From contig NZ_JAKFUM010000002.1 in assembly GCF_021732705.1 (NCBI RefSeq), positions 62,001 to 126,000 of the forward strand: DNA of 64,000 bases, written 5' to 3'. Positions 1 through 10,398 of the stretch are shown here, one piece after another (within the stretch, counting starts at the first letter, position 1; the number at the start of each line of letters is the position of its first letter). The position numbers were made by a program, and so were the translations under genes. The notes below the pieces were generated by a model. It saw only the letters and a list, made by a program, of their open reading frames with translations. It did not search any database and was not told the origin of the DNA. The stretch comes from Nevskia sp. GTDB lineage: Bacteria > Pseudomonadota > Gammaproteobacteria > Nevskiales > Nevskiaceae.

Positions 1-3000
1 CCGCGACGGCTGTGGATCGCGATCTGCTGATTGACGCCGCCGGCAGTCAGCGCCAAGGCAACCGCGTTCAGATCGACCGAGCTACCGATATCGAGCCGGT
101 AGCTGCCGCCTTCATAGCTGCTGGCAGCACCGCCGAGCACGCGGCCCGTGCCGACAAAATCCAGACTCTGATTCAAGGCGCTGATCGCGATACTGCCGGC
201 GTCGCCACCGGCTGCAGCGGCGCTGATGTCAAACGTGCTGGCGCCGTCGAGCACGACATTGCCAAGCGTGGCATCGAGGCTGATCGCTCCGGCGGACGCA
301 AACTGCGTGGTGTCGAAGAACGTGCGCGCCAGACCGGACACGCTCAGCTCGGCCGCCGCCCCGAGGCGCAGGTCAGCGGATGTGGCCTGCAGGTTCAGCA
401 GGCCGGCACGCGCGGCAACGCGCGAGTCGATGTCGAGGGCCGCCGCGGTCAGGCTCAAGGCACCGCCGAGGCCACCGTCGAGACTGGCCGCAGTCGATGC
501 CGCATCGCTCAGCGACAGGTTGCCGAGCGTCAGCAGCCGAGTGTCGGCAGCGGTATCGACTGTGAACAGCGGCGCGGTCAGCGCCACCGTGCTGCGATCG
601 AAATCGAAGCGGCCGATGCCGCTGCCGATGATCCGGTCGCGCACCGCGGCATTCACCGCGCCAAAGCCGACGAAGCGGGTGCTGCCGGCGCCGAAACGCA
701 GGCTACCGACATTCAGCTGCAGGGCGTTCGTCGATTCGCCAGGTGGCGCGACGGCCGAGGCGCTGTCGCCGATGCCGCCGAACGACAGGCTGCGCGCGGT
801 GATCGAGACCGCGCCGCCATCGCTGACGAAGCCGGTGGCGCGCAGATCAAGCGCGCTGTTGCCGAGCACGATATCAAGCGGTGCGAGGTCTGGCGTGGCG
901 GCGCTGCCGCGCTGGCCAAGGAACGAGATCAGGCCGCTGCTGCGCAGGCGGATGCTGTCCGAAGCGGCCAGCTGTGCGAGCGTGCCGCTGCCGATTACGA
1001 GGCCGCCGGTCGTGGTGCTGACGCCATCGGCGACAAAGCTGATCGAGCCGGCATTGGCCTCGATCACGCGCGCCGAGAAGCGGGCTGTCGGGTCCACGAT
1101 GACATCGCGGCTGGCATCGAGCACCAGGCTGCGGCCGCCGGACACGCGGGCGCCGTTGCCGAGCTGCAGCAGGCCCCGCCCGCCGTCGGCGCTGACGTTG
1201 CTGCGGATGATGGGCGCCGCGTCGCGGTTCGAGACCCGCAGCAGCGCGCCGTCGCCAGCGAGCAGCAGCGGCGCACCGGTGGCAACCGGCTGGGCCGCGT
1301 CTTCGTCGGACAGCGGTGTCGTGCGGATCACCGAACCGCTATCGATCAACAGGCCGTTCGCGGCATTCGGATCGGCGTCCGCGCTGCCGGCGGCGGCAGC
1401 GTCAGTGCGCGTCACGAGAATCAGCTCCGAGCCGGCCAGTGCGGACGCTTCGTCGTTGCTGACGACGACGCTGTTGGCCAGCGCACGGATCGTGGTGCCG
1501 GCGCTGTCGGTGCTGCGCACACCGCCCACGAGCAGGCTGGCCGCACCAATGCCGTTGAGATCACCGACCGCGAGCTGCACGTAGCCATCGCGCGTGGTGG
1601 CGCCGGCACCGATGATCTGGATGTCGCGCGCGGCGATGTCGACCTGCGCGGTGGTGCCGCGTTCGATCACGGTGCTGCCGTCGGCGCGGACGATCGAGCG
1701 CTGGCCGCCGCTCGCGTTCAGCGTGGCATCGAGATTGACGCTGCGTGTCGCCGCCAGCACCAGCTGCCCGGCATCGAGCGGACGCTGGGCGGCCACGGTG
1801 CCAGCATCGGCAGCGAGCCGCGAGAAGTAGTCGTTGGCGCTGGTCAGCGTGTACTGCGAGTACTGCTGCCAGACGGCATTTGTCTGCACGATGAAGCGGG
1901 TGCTGCGGGCATCGCGCGCCGACTCGTTGCGGCCCACGCGGGCGTAGCCGTCCTGGAAGTAGCCGGCACTCAGATAGCTGCCATCAGGCAGTACGACGTT
2001 GGCCGCGGCGATCGAATCACGAGCGCCGGTGTCCTGCACCACGCGGTAAGCGCCAGGCAAGGTGGCGTAGCGCGCCGGCAGCAGGATGTAGTCGCCCTCG
2101 GGCAGGTCGCCGACGCCGCTCAAGTGCACCGAGCGGCCGACCAGCGCACCGCTGCCGCTGCTGTCGATCGCCGGATCGTAGGCGCCCGCTGGCGCTCGGT
2201 ACCCCGGCAGGATCGCGTAGACCTCGCGACCGTCCGGGAACAGGCTGGTGGTCTGCGTGCCGCCGGGCGCGGTGCTGCTGCGCGCCAGCACGTCACGCGT
2301 GCCGCCCGTGCCGGGCACGAATTCCTGCGCCTGCAGGTCACCGCCGCCGGACAGATCGACCTGCGCGCCGGCATCGAGCGCAATGTTCGCGGCCTCGATC
2401 GAGACCTGCTTCGCCGGTGGCGCCGACAGCAGACTGGCCGCCGCCGGCAGCTGCGAGCCGAACACGGCGTCGTATTGCAGTTCGCGGCCATCCACAGTGA
2501 AGCCGTACGGCACCACCAGCCCGGCGCTCGACACCGAGGTCAGGCTGCCGCGAGCCAGTTGGACATCCGTGGTCGCGACCAGCGGCAGCGCGCCGACGCT
2601 GACGGTGCCATCGCTCGTCGCCAGCCGGAAGCCGCCGAACAGCGCCAGCGATGCCGGATCGAGCGGATCGCTGATGCCGAGCCGAATCAGGCCGGACGGC
2701 GCGCGCAGGGTGCCGGCCTGCTCGATGGTTGCCGCATCCACCAACAGGCTGCCCCCGGCCGAAAGCGGCAATGCGGTGGGTGCTGCAGCGGTCTGCTCGA
2801 AGCGGATCGTGGTCGGGTTCGGGCCGGCAGCGGCGAGGATGTAGCGATTGCCGGACGCCGGATAGATTTGCGCAGCGGCGAGGGTCAGGTTGCCGCCGGT
2901 GAACAGCGACCCCGGCACCAGCGCGGTGCTGGCCGAGTTCAGGTTGTTGCCGACCGGCGAATACAGGCGGATATCGCCCTGCGTGCGGAACGTCGACTGG

Positions 3001-6000
3001 GCGAAGTTCTGCAGCGCGAAGTTGCCGACCAGATCCAGTCCGCGCGTCGCGTTGACGGTCAGCACGGCATCGTTGACCCGGGACTGCACATCGAGGCCAA
3101 GGCGGCTGTTGAACGTGGTGCCACCGAAGCTGACATACGCTGCTTCGAGGTTGATCTGCGGCGCGCCGATCGACTCGGCATCGGCAGCAGGAATGATCAG
3201 GCTGCCAGCGGGCAACGCCAGGTAGCGGTGCGCGGCAATGGTGATCGAGCCCGGCACGGCCAGCCGCACGTCGCCGGCGAAGGCGATGGTCAGCGGCTGG
3301 GTCAGCGGCGACAGGTCGAGCCGCTGGCCGATCACCAGGTCATCGATGCCGGAGCCGTTCAGGCGGTCGGCCGCGAAATACAGCCGGCCGGAGGTCGATG
3401 GCGTGGTGCTGTCAGGCCGGCTGATGCCTTCCTCGATCTGCTCGCCCGGCAGCAAGCCTTGTGGCACGAACGTGCCGCTCTGGCTGAACAGGATCGAGCG
3501 CGCGGACGCCACGAAGAAGGCCGATTCACTGCCTGCGCTGTCGGCAGGCTGACGCAGGTTGAACGGTGCGTCCTCGGCAATGATCGACAGCCGCCCGCCG
3601 CGGGCCTCGGCGCTGCCGGCCGTCGCACGCAAGGTGCCGTCGAACAGCAGGCCGCCGGCGGTGCCGAGCCGGATCTCGCCGCCGTCGCTGTAGACCGCGG
3701 TCGACGTACCGCTGCGGCGGAAGCGCTGGCCAGGAATCAAGGAGCCGGTGGCTTCCAGCAGGTCGTAGCGATCCTGCGTGCCTGAAGCTTCGATCACCGA
3801 GCCGGCAAGCGCGATCACATGGCCGCTGTCGCTGGTCAGGGTCACCGTGCCGCCGTCGAGCACGCGGCCGATGCGCGGCGTCACGCGCTCGCCGCTGGCG
3901 TCGAGCACTGATGCCGCCTGCGGGTCGAGCAGCGAGACGCCGGAAACGTCGAGCCGCGCCTGCGCGCCCAGCCACACCGACTTGTCGAGCGTGGTGTAAA
4001 TCAGCGCGAACGGATCGCTAGGCGGCGACAGTCCGCTATTGGAATTGCTGCCGATTGCCCGGGAGCTGTCGCCACTGAGCGTGATGCTGCCGCCGCGAGC
4101 GGTGATGCTGCCGAGCACAGTGACCTGATTGGTCGACGCCAGCCGGATGTCGGCCCCGGCATCGGCGACGATCGAAGACCCGGCGCTGAGCAGCGTGGTG
4201 CCGGTCACGTCGCCATCGCGCGGCGCGTTGCGGCGCGTGAAGATGTTGGCGTTGAGGTAGTCGCCGGACGTCAAGTTGAAATCGGTCGCCGTGCGCCGGA
4301 AATCGTCGAGCGTCGCGAGCGTCGAAAACACGGTACCGTCGGCCGCTGGTGCGTACAGGTCGGCGCCAGTCGCGGCTGACAGGATGTCGACAAAGCCGGC
4401 CACGAGATTGCGATGGCTGACGCGCACCGTGGTGTCGCCGGCGATCGTTGCGTCCCATGCGGCAGACAGATCGTAGTTCGCGAAGCCCTGGCGGCTGAAG
4501 AAATCCGGGCTGAGATACAGCGCTTCACCGACCTGTGCCGGATCGCCGCCAATCTGCAGGCCCAGCGTGCGCAGGCGCAAGGTGCCGCCGCCACTGAAGC
4601 CATAGGCCAGCAGGTGGCTGGCGAGATCGCCATCGCCGGGCTTGATCCTGCCGACTTCCGCCTGTGCCGTCGGCAGGATGCCGATCGCGCCCTGCTGACC
4701 GACGCGAGGGTAAGTTGCAAGGCTGATGTTGCCGCCGCTGCCGAGCGGCACGAGGTCGCGCTGTGCAACGCGGCCGTCGGCATCGACATAGCCGCCGCCG
4801 CTGACATCGAGGAGGCTGCCGATGCCGAGAACGAGGTTGCCGGTCGTGTCGAGCGTATCGCCGAGCACCGGCGCATTGTCCCCGGTGCCGCCGCGGATGC
4901 CGGAGATGAGCGGACGGGCTTCGGTAGCACCCACGCTGAGCGAGATGCTGCCGCCATCGATGAAGGCGCGGCCATGGCGCAGATCCGGCGAGAGATAGGC
5001 GTCGTTGACAAAGCGGCCGCGGGTGCTCAGCGTCACGCCATCGCGGATCACGAGGTCGCCGGTCAGCAGCGGCGCGGTGCTGGCGGGATCGACGAAGCTG
5101 ATGCTGGTCAGATCCGGTCGGCCGGACGCAGCCGATTGCAGCGTGATGCTGCCACCGGCAGTGACCAGATCGGCACCAATGTCGATCCGGCCACCGCTGA
5201 GCGCGATGCGGCTGCCGGCCTGCAGTTGCAGGCCCTGCCCCGCTTCGACGATCACCTGCGACGCCGCGAGGTTCAGTAACGAGAAGCCGGCATTTGACAG
5301 TTGCACGCCGGACAGCGCCGTCCAGTACTGCAGGTTGGCCGGGTCCTGCGGGCTGCGGCCGGCCGCGATCGCCGGACTGATTTGCGTGGTGGCGTTGAAG
5401 TTCGCAGCCAGATCGCCGGGCAGTGGGCTGGTATCCCGGATAACCAGCGCGCTCAGCGTGTCGAGATCGAAGCTGCCGCCACTCGGCAGCGAACCGTTGC
5501 GAACCTGCTCGCGGCCGGCCAAGGCTTGGGCGCTGACATCACCGCCGAATAGCAGCAGTCCGTTACCGCTGCCGGGCGCGCCGACATTGGCCGTGACCTG
5601 CAGCGAACCAGCATTGCCGCCTTCGATGTAGCTGTCGGCGAGTCGTGCGGCGCGGCCGCCGATGATCGGATCGACGAAGGTCTGGGTGATGCTGTATCGC
5701 GAATGCTCGATCACCTGCGTGCCGGCGAAACCGGCGATCGCGCGCAGGGCATCGGCCTCGCCGATGTTGACCAGGTGACCGTCGGCGGTGATGAGCCGGG
5801 TGCTGGCACGAGCGGCATCGCCGTAGCGCAGGTAGCCGCCATCAAGATTGATCAGCGAGCCTTCACGGGTGATGAACTGTGCGCCGCTGATGCTGATCGA
5901 GCCGCCGCGCGTCAGCAGTTCGTCGATCGCGCGCGGCGTCTGCTCGACAAAGCCGGTGGCGTTCAGCAACGGGCTGCCAACCCAGGGCGTGCCATCGGCG

Positions 6001-7790
6001 CGCACGCCGCGAAGCTGGCCATCGACCACGACATTGGTCTGGCGGAATAGGAAGGCGTTGCGCTGTACCGGCGAGTTCGCCAGTTCGTTCTGGCCGACGC
6101 GGGCCACGGTGACCAGGGTCGAGCCGGCCAGCGGCGTGACATTGGCGAGGCCGGACAGATCAAGCTGGGCACCGCGATCGACGAACACGCGGCCCGGCAG
6201 GCCTGCTTCGACAACCTCGGTCGGCAGGCCTTCGGCCCGGATGTCGAGCCGGGCACCCGGCGCCTTCAGCAGTGCGTTCTCGCCGAAATTGACGATGCTC
6301 GCATCGATCTCGATCCGGCCCGGCTGGAAGCTCTGGGTCGCGGCACTGCTGGAAGTGGTGGTCTCGCTGACCGCGCGATCCGGCAGAATCGCGGTCACCG
6401 CATCACGGCCGAAGCTCACGCGGCCGGTGCCGAGGCCACCGTCGCTGCCGGCGACACCGGATCGGCCATCGCTCAGCACGATACTGCCCGGGTTGGAGAT
6501 GCCGCTGGTGACGCTCAGTACGCCGTTCTGCTGCACATCGCGAGCGATCAGCGTTGCGTTGCCGCGCGTCGATTCGATCAGGCCGGTGTTGCGCACCGAG
6601 GTATCGGCAACCATGCCGGCCACCGTGGCGGCATACGGACGCAACCGGGCAGCGGTTCGCGTGGCGTTGCCGCCATCCGGCTCCAGCAGCACGTTGCGGG
6701 CACCGATCAGGATGGTTTGGCCATCCTGCGCGCGGATACGGCCAGCGTTGGTCACGTTCGGGCCAGCGATCAGCGAAAAGCCCAGCGGCGCAGTAGTGAT
6801 GCTGGCGCCGCGCTCGATCTCGATGTTGCCGGCAGCACCGCCCGCCACGCCTGGATCGACCAGAACGCTGCCCGGCGGCAGCTCCTGCGATACCTCGCCT
6901 ACGAAGCGGGTGATGCCCTGGTTCGGATCGAGGAAGGTGCGATTGCCGCTCGCTGCGTCGTTGCTGTAGAGGTTGAGCGACGTCGCAATCAGCGAATTGG
7001 TGTTTACCTGGCTGCCGGCACCAAACACGATTCCGTTGTTGTTGATCAGGTAAACCGTGCCTTCTGCCTGCAGCTTGCCGAGGATTTGGCTAGGCGCTGC
7101 ACCATTTCCCTCGACCCGGTTCAACGCGATCCAGTCGTTGCTGCCGCGCGTGGTGGTGCCACCGCTCTGGTCGATGTGCAGCGTGGTATCGCGGCCAATG
7201 TTGAAGCTGTCCCAAGTCAGCAGTGCTCGGGCTGCCGTCTGTTCGACCGTGACCACTGTGCCAGCGCTGCCAGAGGTCTGCGTCGGCAACTCGGCGTTCT
7301 GCCACGAGCTGGGATCGATCGCGACGCGCGCCGCCACTTGAAGGCCGCCCGGAGCGAGCCCGTTTGGCACGTCGGATGGCAGATCCAGCGCGATCGCTGC
7401 CGCCGCATTCTGGGCACTGCGTGCGCCGGCAATCGCTTCTGCCGCGCGCGACAGATTGGCCACCGACCGTTGCGTGCGCTGAGTGGCCAGTTCCACCGTG
7501 GTCACCGATCCGGTGCCGCGAGTGACGTCGATCCGTCCCGCCCCCGCGGCTGCCGTTCCCGCCGGAGCCTGAGCGCCGGCGCGCTGGGCGCTCCAAGCTG
7601 GTGTGCCGAACGCAGGCCCCGCAGCCTGCGAGGATGGCGACGCCATCGCGAAGCCACCCAGCGAAAGGCCCATGCCGCTGAGCAGCGCCAGCTGCCGCAG
7701 ACGACCCGCGGGCGACAGGTTCAGGCGCGGCTCAGCAAGCCCTACGTCAGCACGTGACGACTTCGTTGCCGGGATCGCGTGTCTGACCAT
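1..7790 (-). CDS. Filamentous hemagglutinin-like TpsA exoprotein (partial, continues past the left edge)
   Basis: This is the secreted partner of a two-partner secretion system, a very large beta-helical adhesin-like protein exported by the TpsB gene of the same operon. The minus-strand frame is open from an ATG at 7790 to the window edge, giving at least 2,596 residues with no stop. AGAAGG lies just before the start. A hydrophobic signal segment falls at about residues 30-50. The TPS (haemagglutination activity) domain follows at about residues 170-275, with the hallmark INNNGIVFGAG near residue 250 and LTWDSFNIG before it. The rest is low-complexity beta-helix sequence rich in short GGSI/LDVSGG-type repeats. 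About 120 Ala/Gly-rich residues separate the signal from the TPS domain, which is longer than usual. The ligand is unknown. The family call is firm; the C-terminus is not visible. Confidence 0.93.
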   Translation of the reverse strand, partial: MVRHAIPATKSSRADVGLAEPRLNLSPAGRLRQLALLSGMGLSLGGFAMASPSSQAAGPAFGTPAWSAQRAGAQAPAGTAAAGAGRIDVTRGTGSVTTVELATQRTQRSVANLSRAAEAIAGARSAQNAAAAIALDLPSDVPNGLAPGGLQVAARVAIDPSSWQNAELPTQTSGSAGTVVTVEQTAARALLTWDSFNIGRDTTLHIDQSGGTTTRGSNDWIALNRVEGNGAAPSQILGKLQAEGTVYLINNNGIVFGAGSQVNTNSLIATSLNLYSNDAASGNRTFLDPNQGITRFVGEVSQELPPGSVLVDPGVAGGAAGNIEIERGASITTAPLGFSLIAGPNVTNAGRIRAQDGQTILIGARNVLLEPDGGNATRTAARLRPYAATVAGMVADTSVRNTGLIESTRGNATLIARDVQQNGVLSVTSGISNPGSIVLSDGRSGVAGSDGGLGTGRVSFGRDAVTAILPDRAVSETTTSSSAATQSFQPGRIEIDASIVNFGENALLKAPGARLDIRAEGLPTEVVEAGLPGRVFVDRGAQLDLSGLANVTPLAGSTLVTVARVGQNELANSPVQRNAFLFRQTNVVVDGQLRGVRADGTPWVGSPLLNATGFVEQTPRAIDELLTRGGSISISGAQFITREGSLINLDGGYLRYGDAARASTRLITADGHLVNIGEADALRAIAGFAGTQVIEHSRYSITQTFVDPIIGGRAARLADSYIEGGNAGSLQVTANVGAPGSGNGLLLFGGDVSAQALAGREQVRNGSLPSGGSFDLDTLSALVIRDTSPLPGDLAANFNATTQISPAIAAGRSPQDPANLQYWTALSGVQLSNAGFSLLNLAASQVIVEAGQGLQLQAGSRIALSGGRIDIGADLVTAGGSITLQSAASGRPDLTSISFVDPASTAPLLTGDLVIRDGVTLSTRGRFVNDAYLSPDLRHGRAFIDGGSISLSVGATEARPLISGIRGGTGDNAPVLGDTLDTTGNLVLGIGSLLDVSGGGYVDADGRVAQRDLVPLGSGGNISLATYPRVGQQGAIGILPTAQAEVGRIKPGDGDLASHLLAYGFSGGGTLRLRTLGLQIGGDPAQVGEALYLSPDFFSRQGFANYDLSAAWDATIAGDTTVRVSHRNLVAGFVDILSAATGADLYAPAADGTVFSTLATLDDFRRTATDFNLTSGDYLNANIFTRRNAPRDGDVTGTTLLSAGSSIVADAGADIRLASTNQVTVLGSITARGGSITLSGDSSRAIGSNSNSGLSPPSDPFALIYTTLDKSVWLGAQARLDVSGVSLLDPQAASVLDASGERVTPRIGRVLDGGTVTLTSDSGHVIALAGSVIEASGTQDRYDLLEATGSLIPGQRFRRSGTSTAVYSDGGEIRLGTAGGLLFDGTLRATAGSAEARGGRLSIIAEDAPFNLRQPADSAGSESAFFVASARSILFSQSGTFVPQGLLPGEQIEEGISRPDSTTPSTSGRLYFAADRLNGSGIDDLVIGQRLDLSPLTQPLTIAFAGDVRLAVPGSITIAAHRYLALPAGSLIIPAADAESIGAPQINLEAAYVSFGGTTFNSRLGLDVQSRVNDAVLTVNATRGLDLVGNFALQNFAQSTFRTQGDIRLYSPVGNNLNSASTALVPGSLFTGGNLTLAAAQIYPASGNRYILAAAGPNPTTIRFEQTAAAPTALPLSAGGSLLVDAATIEQAGTLRAPSGLIRLGISDPLDPASLALFGGFRLATSDGTVSVGALPLVATTDVQLARGSLTSVSSAGLVVPYGFTVDGRELQYDAVFGSQLPAAASLLSAPPAKQVSIEAANIALDAGAQVDLSGGGDLQAQEFVPGTGGTRDVLARSSTAPGGTQTTSLFPDGREVYAILPGYRAPAGAYDPAIDSSGSGALVGRSVHLSGVGDLPEGDYILLPARYATLPGAYRVVQDTGARDSIAAANVVLPDGSYLSAGYFQDGYARVGRNESARDARSTRFIVQTNAVWQQYSQYTLTSANDYFSRLAADAGTVAAQRPLDAGQLVLAATRSVNLDATLNASGGQRSIVRADGSTVIERGTTAQVDIAARDIQIIGAGATTRDGYVQLAVGDLNGIGAASLLVGGVRSTDSAGTTIRALANSVVVSNDEASALAGSELILVTRTDAAAAGSADADPNAANGLLIDSGSVIRTTPLSDEDAAQPVATGAPLLLAGDGALLRVSNRDAAPIIRSNVSADGGRGLLQLGNGARVSGGRSLVLDASRDVIVDPTARFSARVIEANAGSISFVADGVSTTTGGLVIGSGTLAQLAASDSIRLRSSGLISFLGQRGSAATPDLAPLDIVLGNSALDLRATGFVSDGGAVSITARSLSFGGIGDSASAVAPPGESTNALQLNVGSLRFGAGSTRFVGFGAVNAAVRDRIIGSGIGRFDFDRSTVALTAPLFTVDTAADTRLLTLGNLSLSDAASTAASLDGGLGGALSLTAAALDIDSRVAARAGLLNLQATSADLRLGAAAELSVSGLARTFFDTTQFASAGAISLDATLGNVVLDGASTFDISAAAAGGDAGSIAISALNQSLDFVGTGRVLGGAASSYEGGSYRLDIGSSVDLNAVALALTAGGVNQQIAIHSRR

Positions 7791-7862
7791 CGCCTTCTGC
7801 TCCGCTGGTGTGGGGGACTGCTGGTTGTGCAAGTACTGCGTGCGCCGTGAGGTGTGCGCCGA

Positions 7863-8516
7863 TCAGGGCGATGGTGGTGGCGGCACCGGCGCGGCCTCGA
7901 GCGGCACTTCCGGCAGACGCTGATCGGCGATCTTTCCAGCGAACTCCTGAGCCAGGTTTTCGTAGCGCACCTTGGCCAGACCGGTTAGCGGCTCGGATGC
8001 GACGAGGATTGCAAACACGCCCTTGTCGCGATAACGGTCCAGCACCTGCTGGCTGATCTGCACCAGCTCGTGGTTCTTCGCGGTGCAGGATTTCTCGAAC
8101 GCGGCCGCTTGTGTCGCGAGGTCGCCTAGCCGCCGCAGTTCGCCATCACGCTGACGGGCAACGTCGGCTGCCTCGCGGTAGGCCAGCTCCCACTTTTGCT
8201 GGGTCTGCCTAGCCGTCGCCAGTTCCGCATGTGCGGCATCGAGTTCGCGAGTCTTCGCTTCCAGTGCCCGCACGGTGCGGGGATCGACCACTGGCGCGAC
8301 CGGTGCCGGCTTGGCGGCGACGGCGGCCGCCACGGCCTTCAGCGCTTCGTTCTCGGCCTTGAGCCCCGCCAGTTGTTCGCGCGCGGCACGCAGCTCGAGC
8401 GTGGTCTGCTTCAACTGGTTGCGCAGGCGATCATCGCCAGCATTACCGCCGCTCTGGGCCAGCACCGGCAGCGTGCAGACGCTCGCCACGATCCATAGCA
8501 ATCGGGACACACGCAT
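7863..8516 (-). CDS. Periplasmic coiled-coil protein of the TPS/ExbBD operon
   Basis: The protein has 217 residues. It starts with a cleavable signal peptide (LLWIVASVCTLPVLAQ), then a long charged heptad-rich stretch at about residues 30-130 that should form a coiled coil, broken by an Ala/Pro/Val linker. A globular tail contains one Cys (SCTAKNHELV) and the chain ends in Pro-rich sequence. I do not recognise a named domain. It starts 2 bp after the porin stop and lies 72 bp before tpsA, so it is co-transcribed with both. A periplasmic chaperone or spacer role for TpsA or the porin is only an inference from position. Confidence 0.8.
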   Translation of the reverse strand: MRVSRLLWIVASVCTLPVLAQSGGNAGDDRLRNQLKQTTLELRAAREQLAGLKAENEALKAVAAAVAAKPAPVAPVVDPRTVRALEAKTRELDAAHAELATARQTQQKWELAYREAADVARQRDGELRRLGDLATQAAAFEKSCTAKNHELVQISQQVLDRYRDKGVFAILVASEPLTGLAKVRYENLAQEFAGKIADQRLPEVPLEAAPVPPPPSP

Positions 8517-8518
8517 GC

Positions 8519-10345
8519 TCAGAACCTCGCTTCAAAGTCGAGCTGCAACACGTCGATGGCCAGCGGCGCACCGGTGACTTCGGTGGCGCTGAGCCAGCGC
8601 GTCTGCAGCCAGATGTTGTGACCGACACCCAGACGGCCGCCAATGGTGTAGCCCTTGGCATTGGTGCCACCCAGGCGGAAATCCGAGTCGGTGAAGGCAT
8701 CCACCACGGCGTCGCTTTCCAGTCGGCGATAGCTGCCGCTGATGCTCCATTGGCCAAGCTCGCTCGCATCCGGATAGCCGACGAGCAGATTCACGCCATA
8801 GGCCGCGCGTCCGCCGCTGTAGACCCCGTTGTCATCGAAGTTGTTGACCGGCGAGAGTGCTGCCACGCGGCCCTGCCGGTAGCCGAGGTTGTAGACGTAC
8901 TCACCGGACAGCACGCTGTGGATGCCGCCGCCATAGACGGCGTCGAAGCGCGTGGTGAACGCCAGCTCGCGGAATGACGAGGCCAGCCCGAAGTACTGGA
9001 ATTGCGGACCGTCAGGATTGGCGGGATCGACCAGCAGGTTGCGCAACGCGAACTGCGTGTTGCCGCCTTGACTGAAGCCGGGGCGCGTCAGGTCGCTGTC
9101 GCAGGCGTCCAGATCGGTCAGCGCCAGACATGGTGACGACAGCTCGCCATTGAGCTTGTCGAAGTAGTAATACGCCACTCCAAATTCGGCCTTGCTGGAA
9201 TCGCTGAAGTCGATCCGGCTGCCGAGTTGCGCGCCGTACAGATACTTGTCGCGGCTGGCCACCTTCTGCGCTTGCGCCGACGGGAAATCGAGATCGGTGT
9301 TCTGCACCGAGTACGCGCCCACCGTGATGAACGGCGTCACTGCACCAAGTCGGTAGTCGTAACGAGCGGTAATGCCATCGAAGTTGAGGTCTTCGTCCCA
9401 GACCAGATCGGTGGACAGCCATGGGTTGGGACCGCGTCCGCCGCGCAGGTTCAGTCCGGGCAGTGCGCGCCATTCGATGTACGCAGTATCCAGCGTCAGT
9501 GTCGTCCGGTTGAACGTGGTTCCGAGTGTCTGGTTCGTCGATACCGGATTGCGCGCGTTGCCGGAGGCCAGCCGGAAAACCGCATCGAGATCGTCATTGA
9601 CCGCAGCCTTGATGTCGAGCCGCGCGCGGAAGCGCGGCACGGCCCGGTCACGCTGTGTGTTCAGCAGCGGCGGCAGGTTGACGTTGTTCTGGCTGACGTC
9701 ATACGCGTTACCGGCATTGAGCGTGTTGAAGTCGATGAAGAACGGGCTGTTGTTCGAATCGAACAGATCGCGCTCGAACCGCAGCCGAAGGTCGCCGCCA
9801 ATGGTGATGCGGCGGGTCCACGCCGGCAGCGTGTTTGGCTGTGCCCAGTTCTCGGCCTTGGCAGTTTCCAGCACTTCGGCCTTGATCTCTTCGCGGATGC
9901 GCTGCTTTTCGGCTTCCGGCAGGTAGACGACGCGCACCGTGCCCCTCTTCGGCGCATCCGCTCCGCCTGGTGCTGCGGCAGCGGCTGCGGCGGCGATCTC
10001 CTCGGCGCTGGCGGCCACAGCCGAACCCGCCGCGGGAACCGACTTGGCCGCAACACGTTTCGCCGCCTGCTCGCGCAGCTTGCCGACGAGGCGCGTGGCT
10101 TCCGTTTCGTTCAGCAGTCCCTTGGCGGCGAGGATGTCGATCAGTTCGCGGGTGACATCGTCCTGCGCCTGAGCCACGGCCGGCGGCGTTGCATCGGTCA
10201 CCGGCACCACGGCCAGCGGCGTCGATGGCTTGCGCGCGGCCACGGCCTCGTCGACCGGGGCTTCGGCTGCCACGGCGCGGCCAGCCGACAGGAACAGCAG
10301 CGCGGCGATCGTGGACAGGCGCGGCGTGCGCAGTCGGGAAGACAT
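8519..10345 (-). CDS. Putative outer-membrane porin (Porin_5-like)
   Basis: The product is 608 residues from the ATG at 10345, chosen because GGAG sits 8 bp upstream and the reading starts directly with a signal peptide (STIAALLFLSAGRAVAAEA); an ATG at 10384 lacks a ribosome site. An N-terminal periplasmic part of about 130 residues is Ala-rich and charged (IDILAAKGLLNETEATRLVGKL), followed by a long beta-barrel pattern with alternating aromatic residues, ending in an aromatic residue (DFEARF) as outer-membrane proteins do. This matches the putative porin family with an N-terminal helical segment. The gene sits between the TonB-like and coiled-coil genes of the TPS operon. The substrate is unknown. 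Confidence 0.82.
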   Translation of the reverse strand: MSSRLRTPRLSTIAALLFLSAGRAVAAEAPVDEAVAARKPSTPLAVVPVTDATPPAVAQAQDDVTRELIDILAAKGLLNETEATRLVGKLREQAAKRVAAKSVPAAGSAVAASAEEIAAAAAAAAPGGADAPKRGTVRVVYLPEAEKQRIREEIKAEVLETAKAENWAQPNTLPAWTRRITIGGDLRLRFERDLFDSNNSPFFIDFNTLNAGNAYDVSQNNVNLPPLLNTQRDRAVPRFRARLDIKAAVNDDLDAVFRLASGNARNPVSTNQTLGTTFNRTTLTLDTAYIEWRALPGLNLRGGRGPNPWLSTDLVWDEDLNFDGITARYDYRLGAVTPFITVGAYSVQNTDLDFPSAQAQKVASRDKYLYGAQLGSRIDFSDSSKAEFGVAYYYFDKLNGELSSPCLALTDLDACDSDLTRPGFSQGGNTQFALRNLLVDPANPDGPQFQYFGLASSFRELAFTTRFDAVYGGGIHSVLSGEYVYNLGYRQGRVAALSPVNNFDDNGVYSGGRAAYGVNLLVGYPDASELGQWSISGSYRRLESDAVVDAFTDSDFRLGGTNAKGYTIGGRLGVGHNIWLQTRWLSATEVTGAPLAIDVLQLDFEARF

Positions 10346-10398
10346 GGTGACCACTCCGGCAGGGTTCGGGTTCATCGGATTCAAGGCGTTCAGCGAAT

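Noticed and set aside
12-3785. A 1,257-residue plus-strand open frame
   Set aside because: It lies antisense to the TpsA beta-helix coding frame, lacks any recognisable domain and has a biased Ala/Arg/Asp/Gln composition. The minus-strand frame is clearly the gene.
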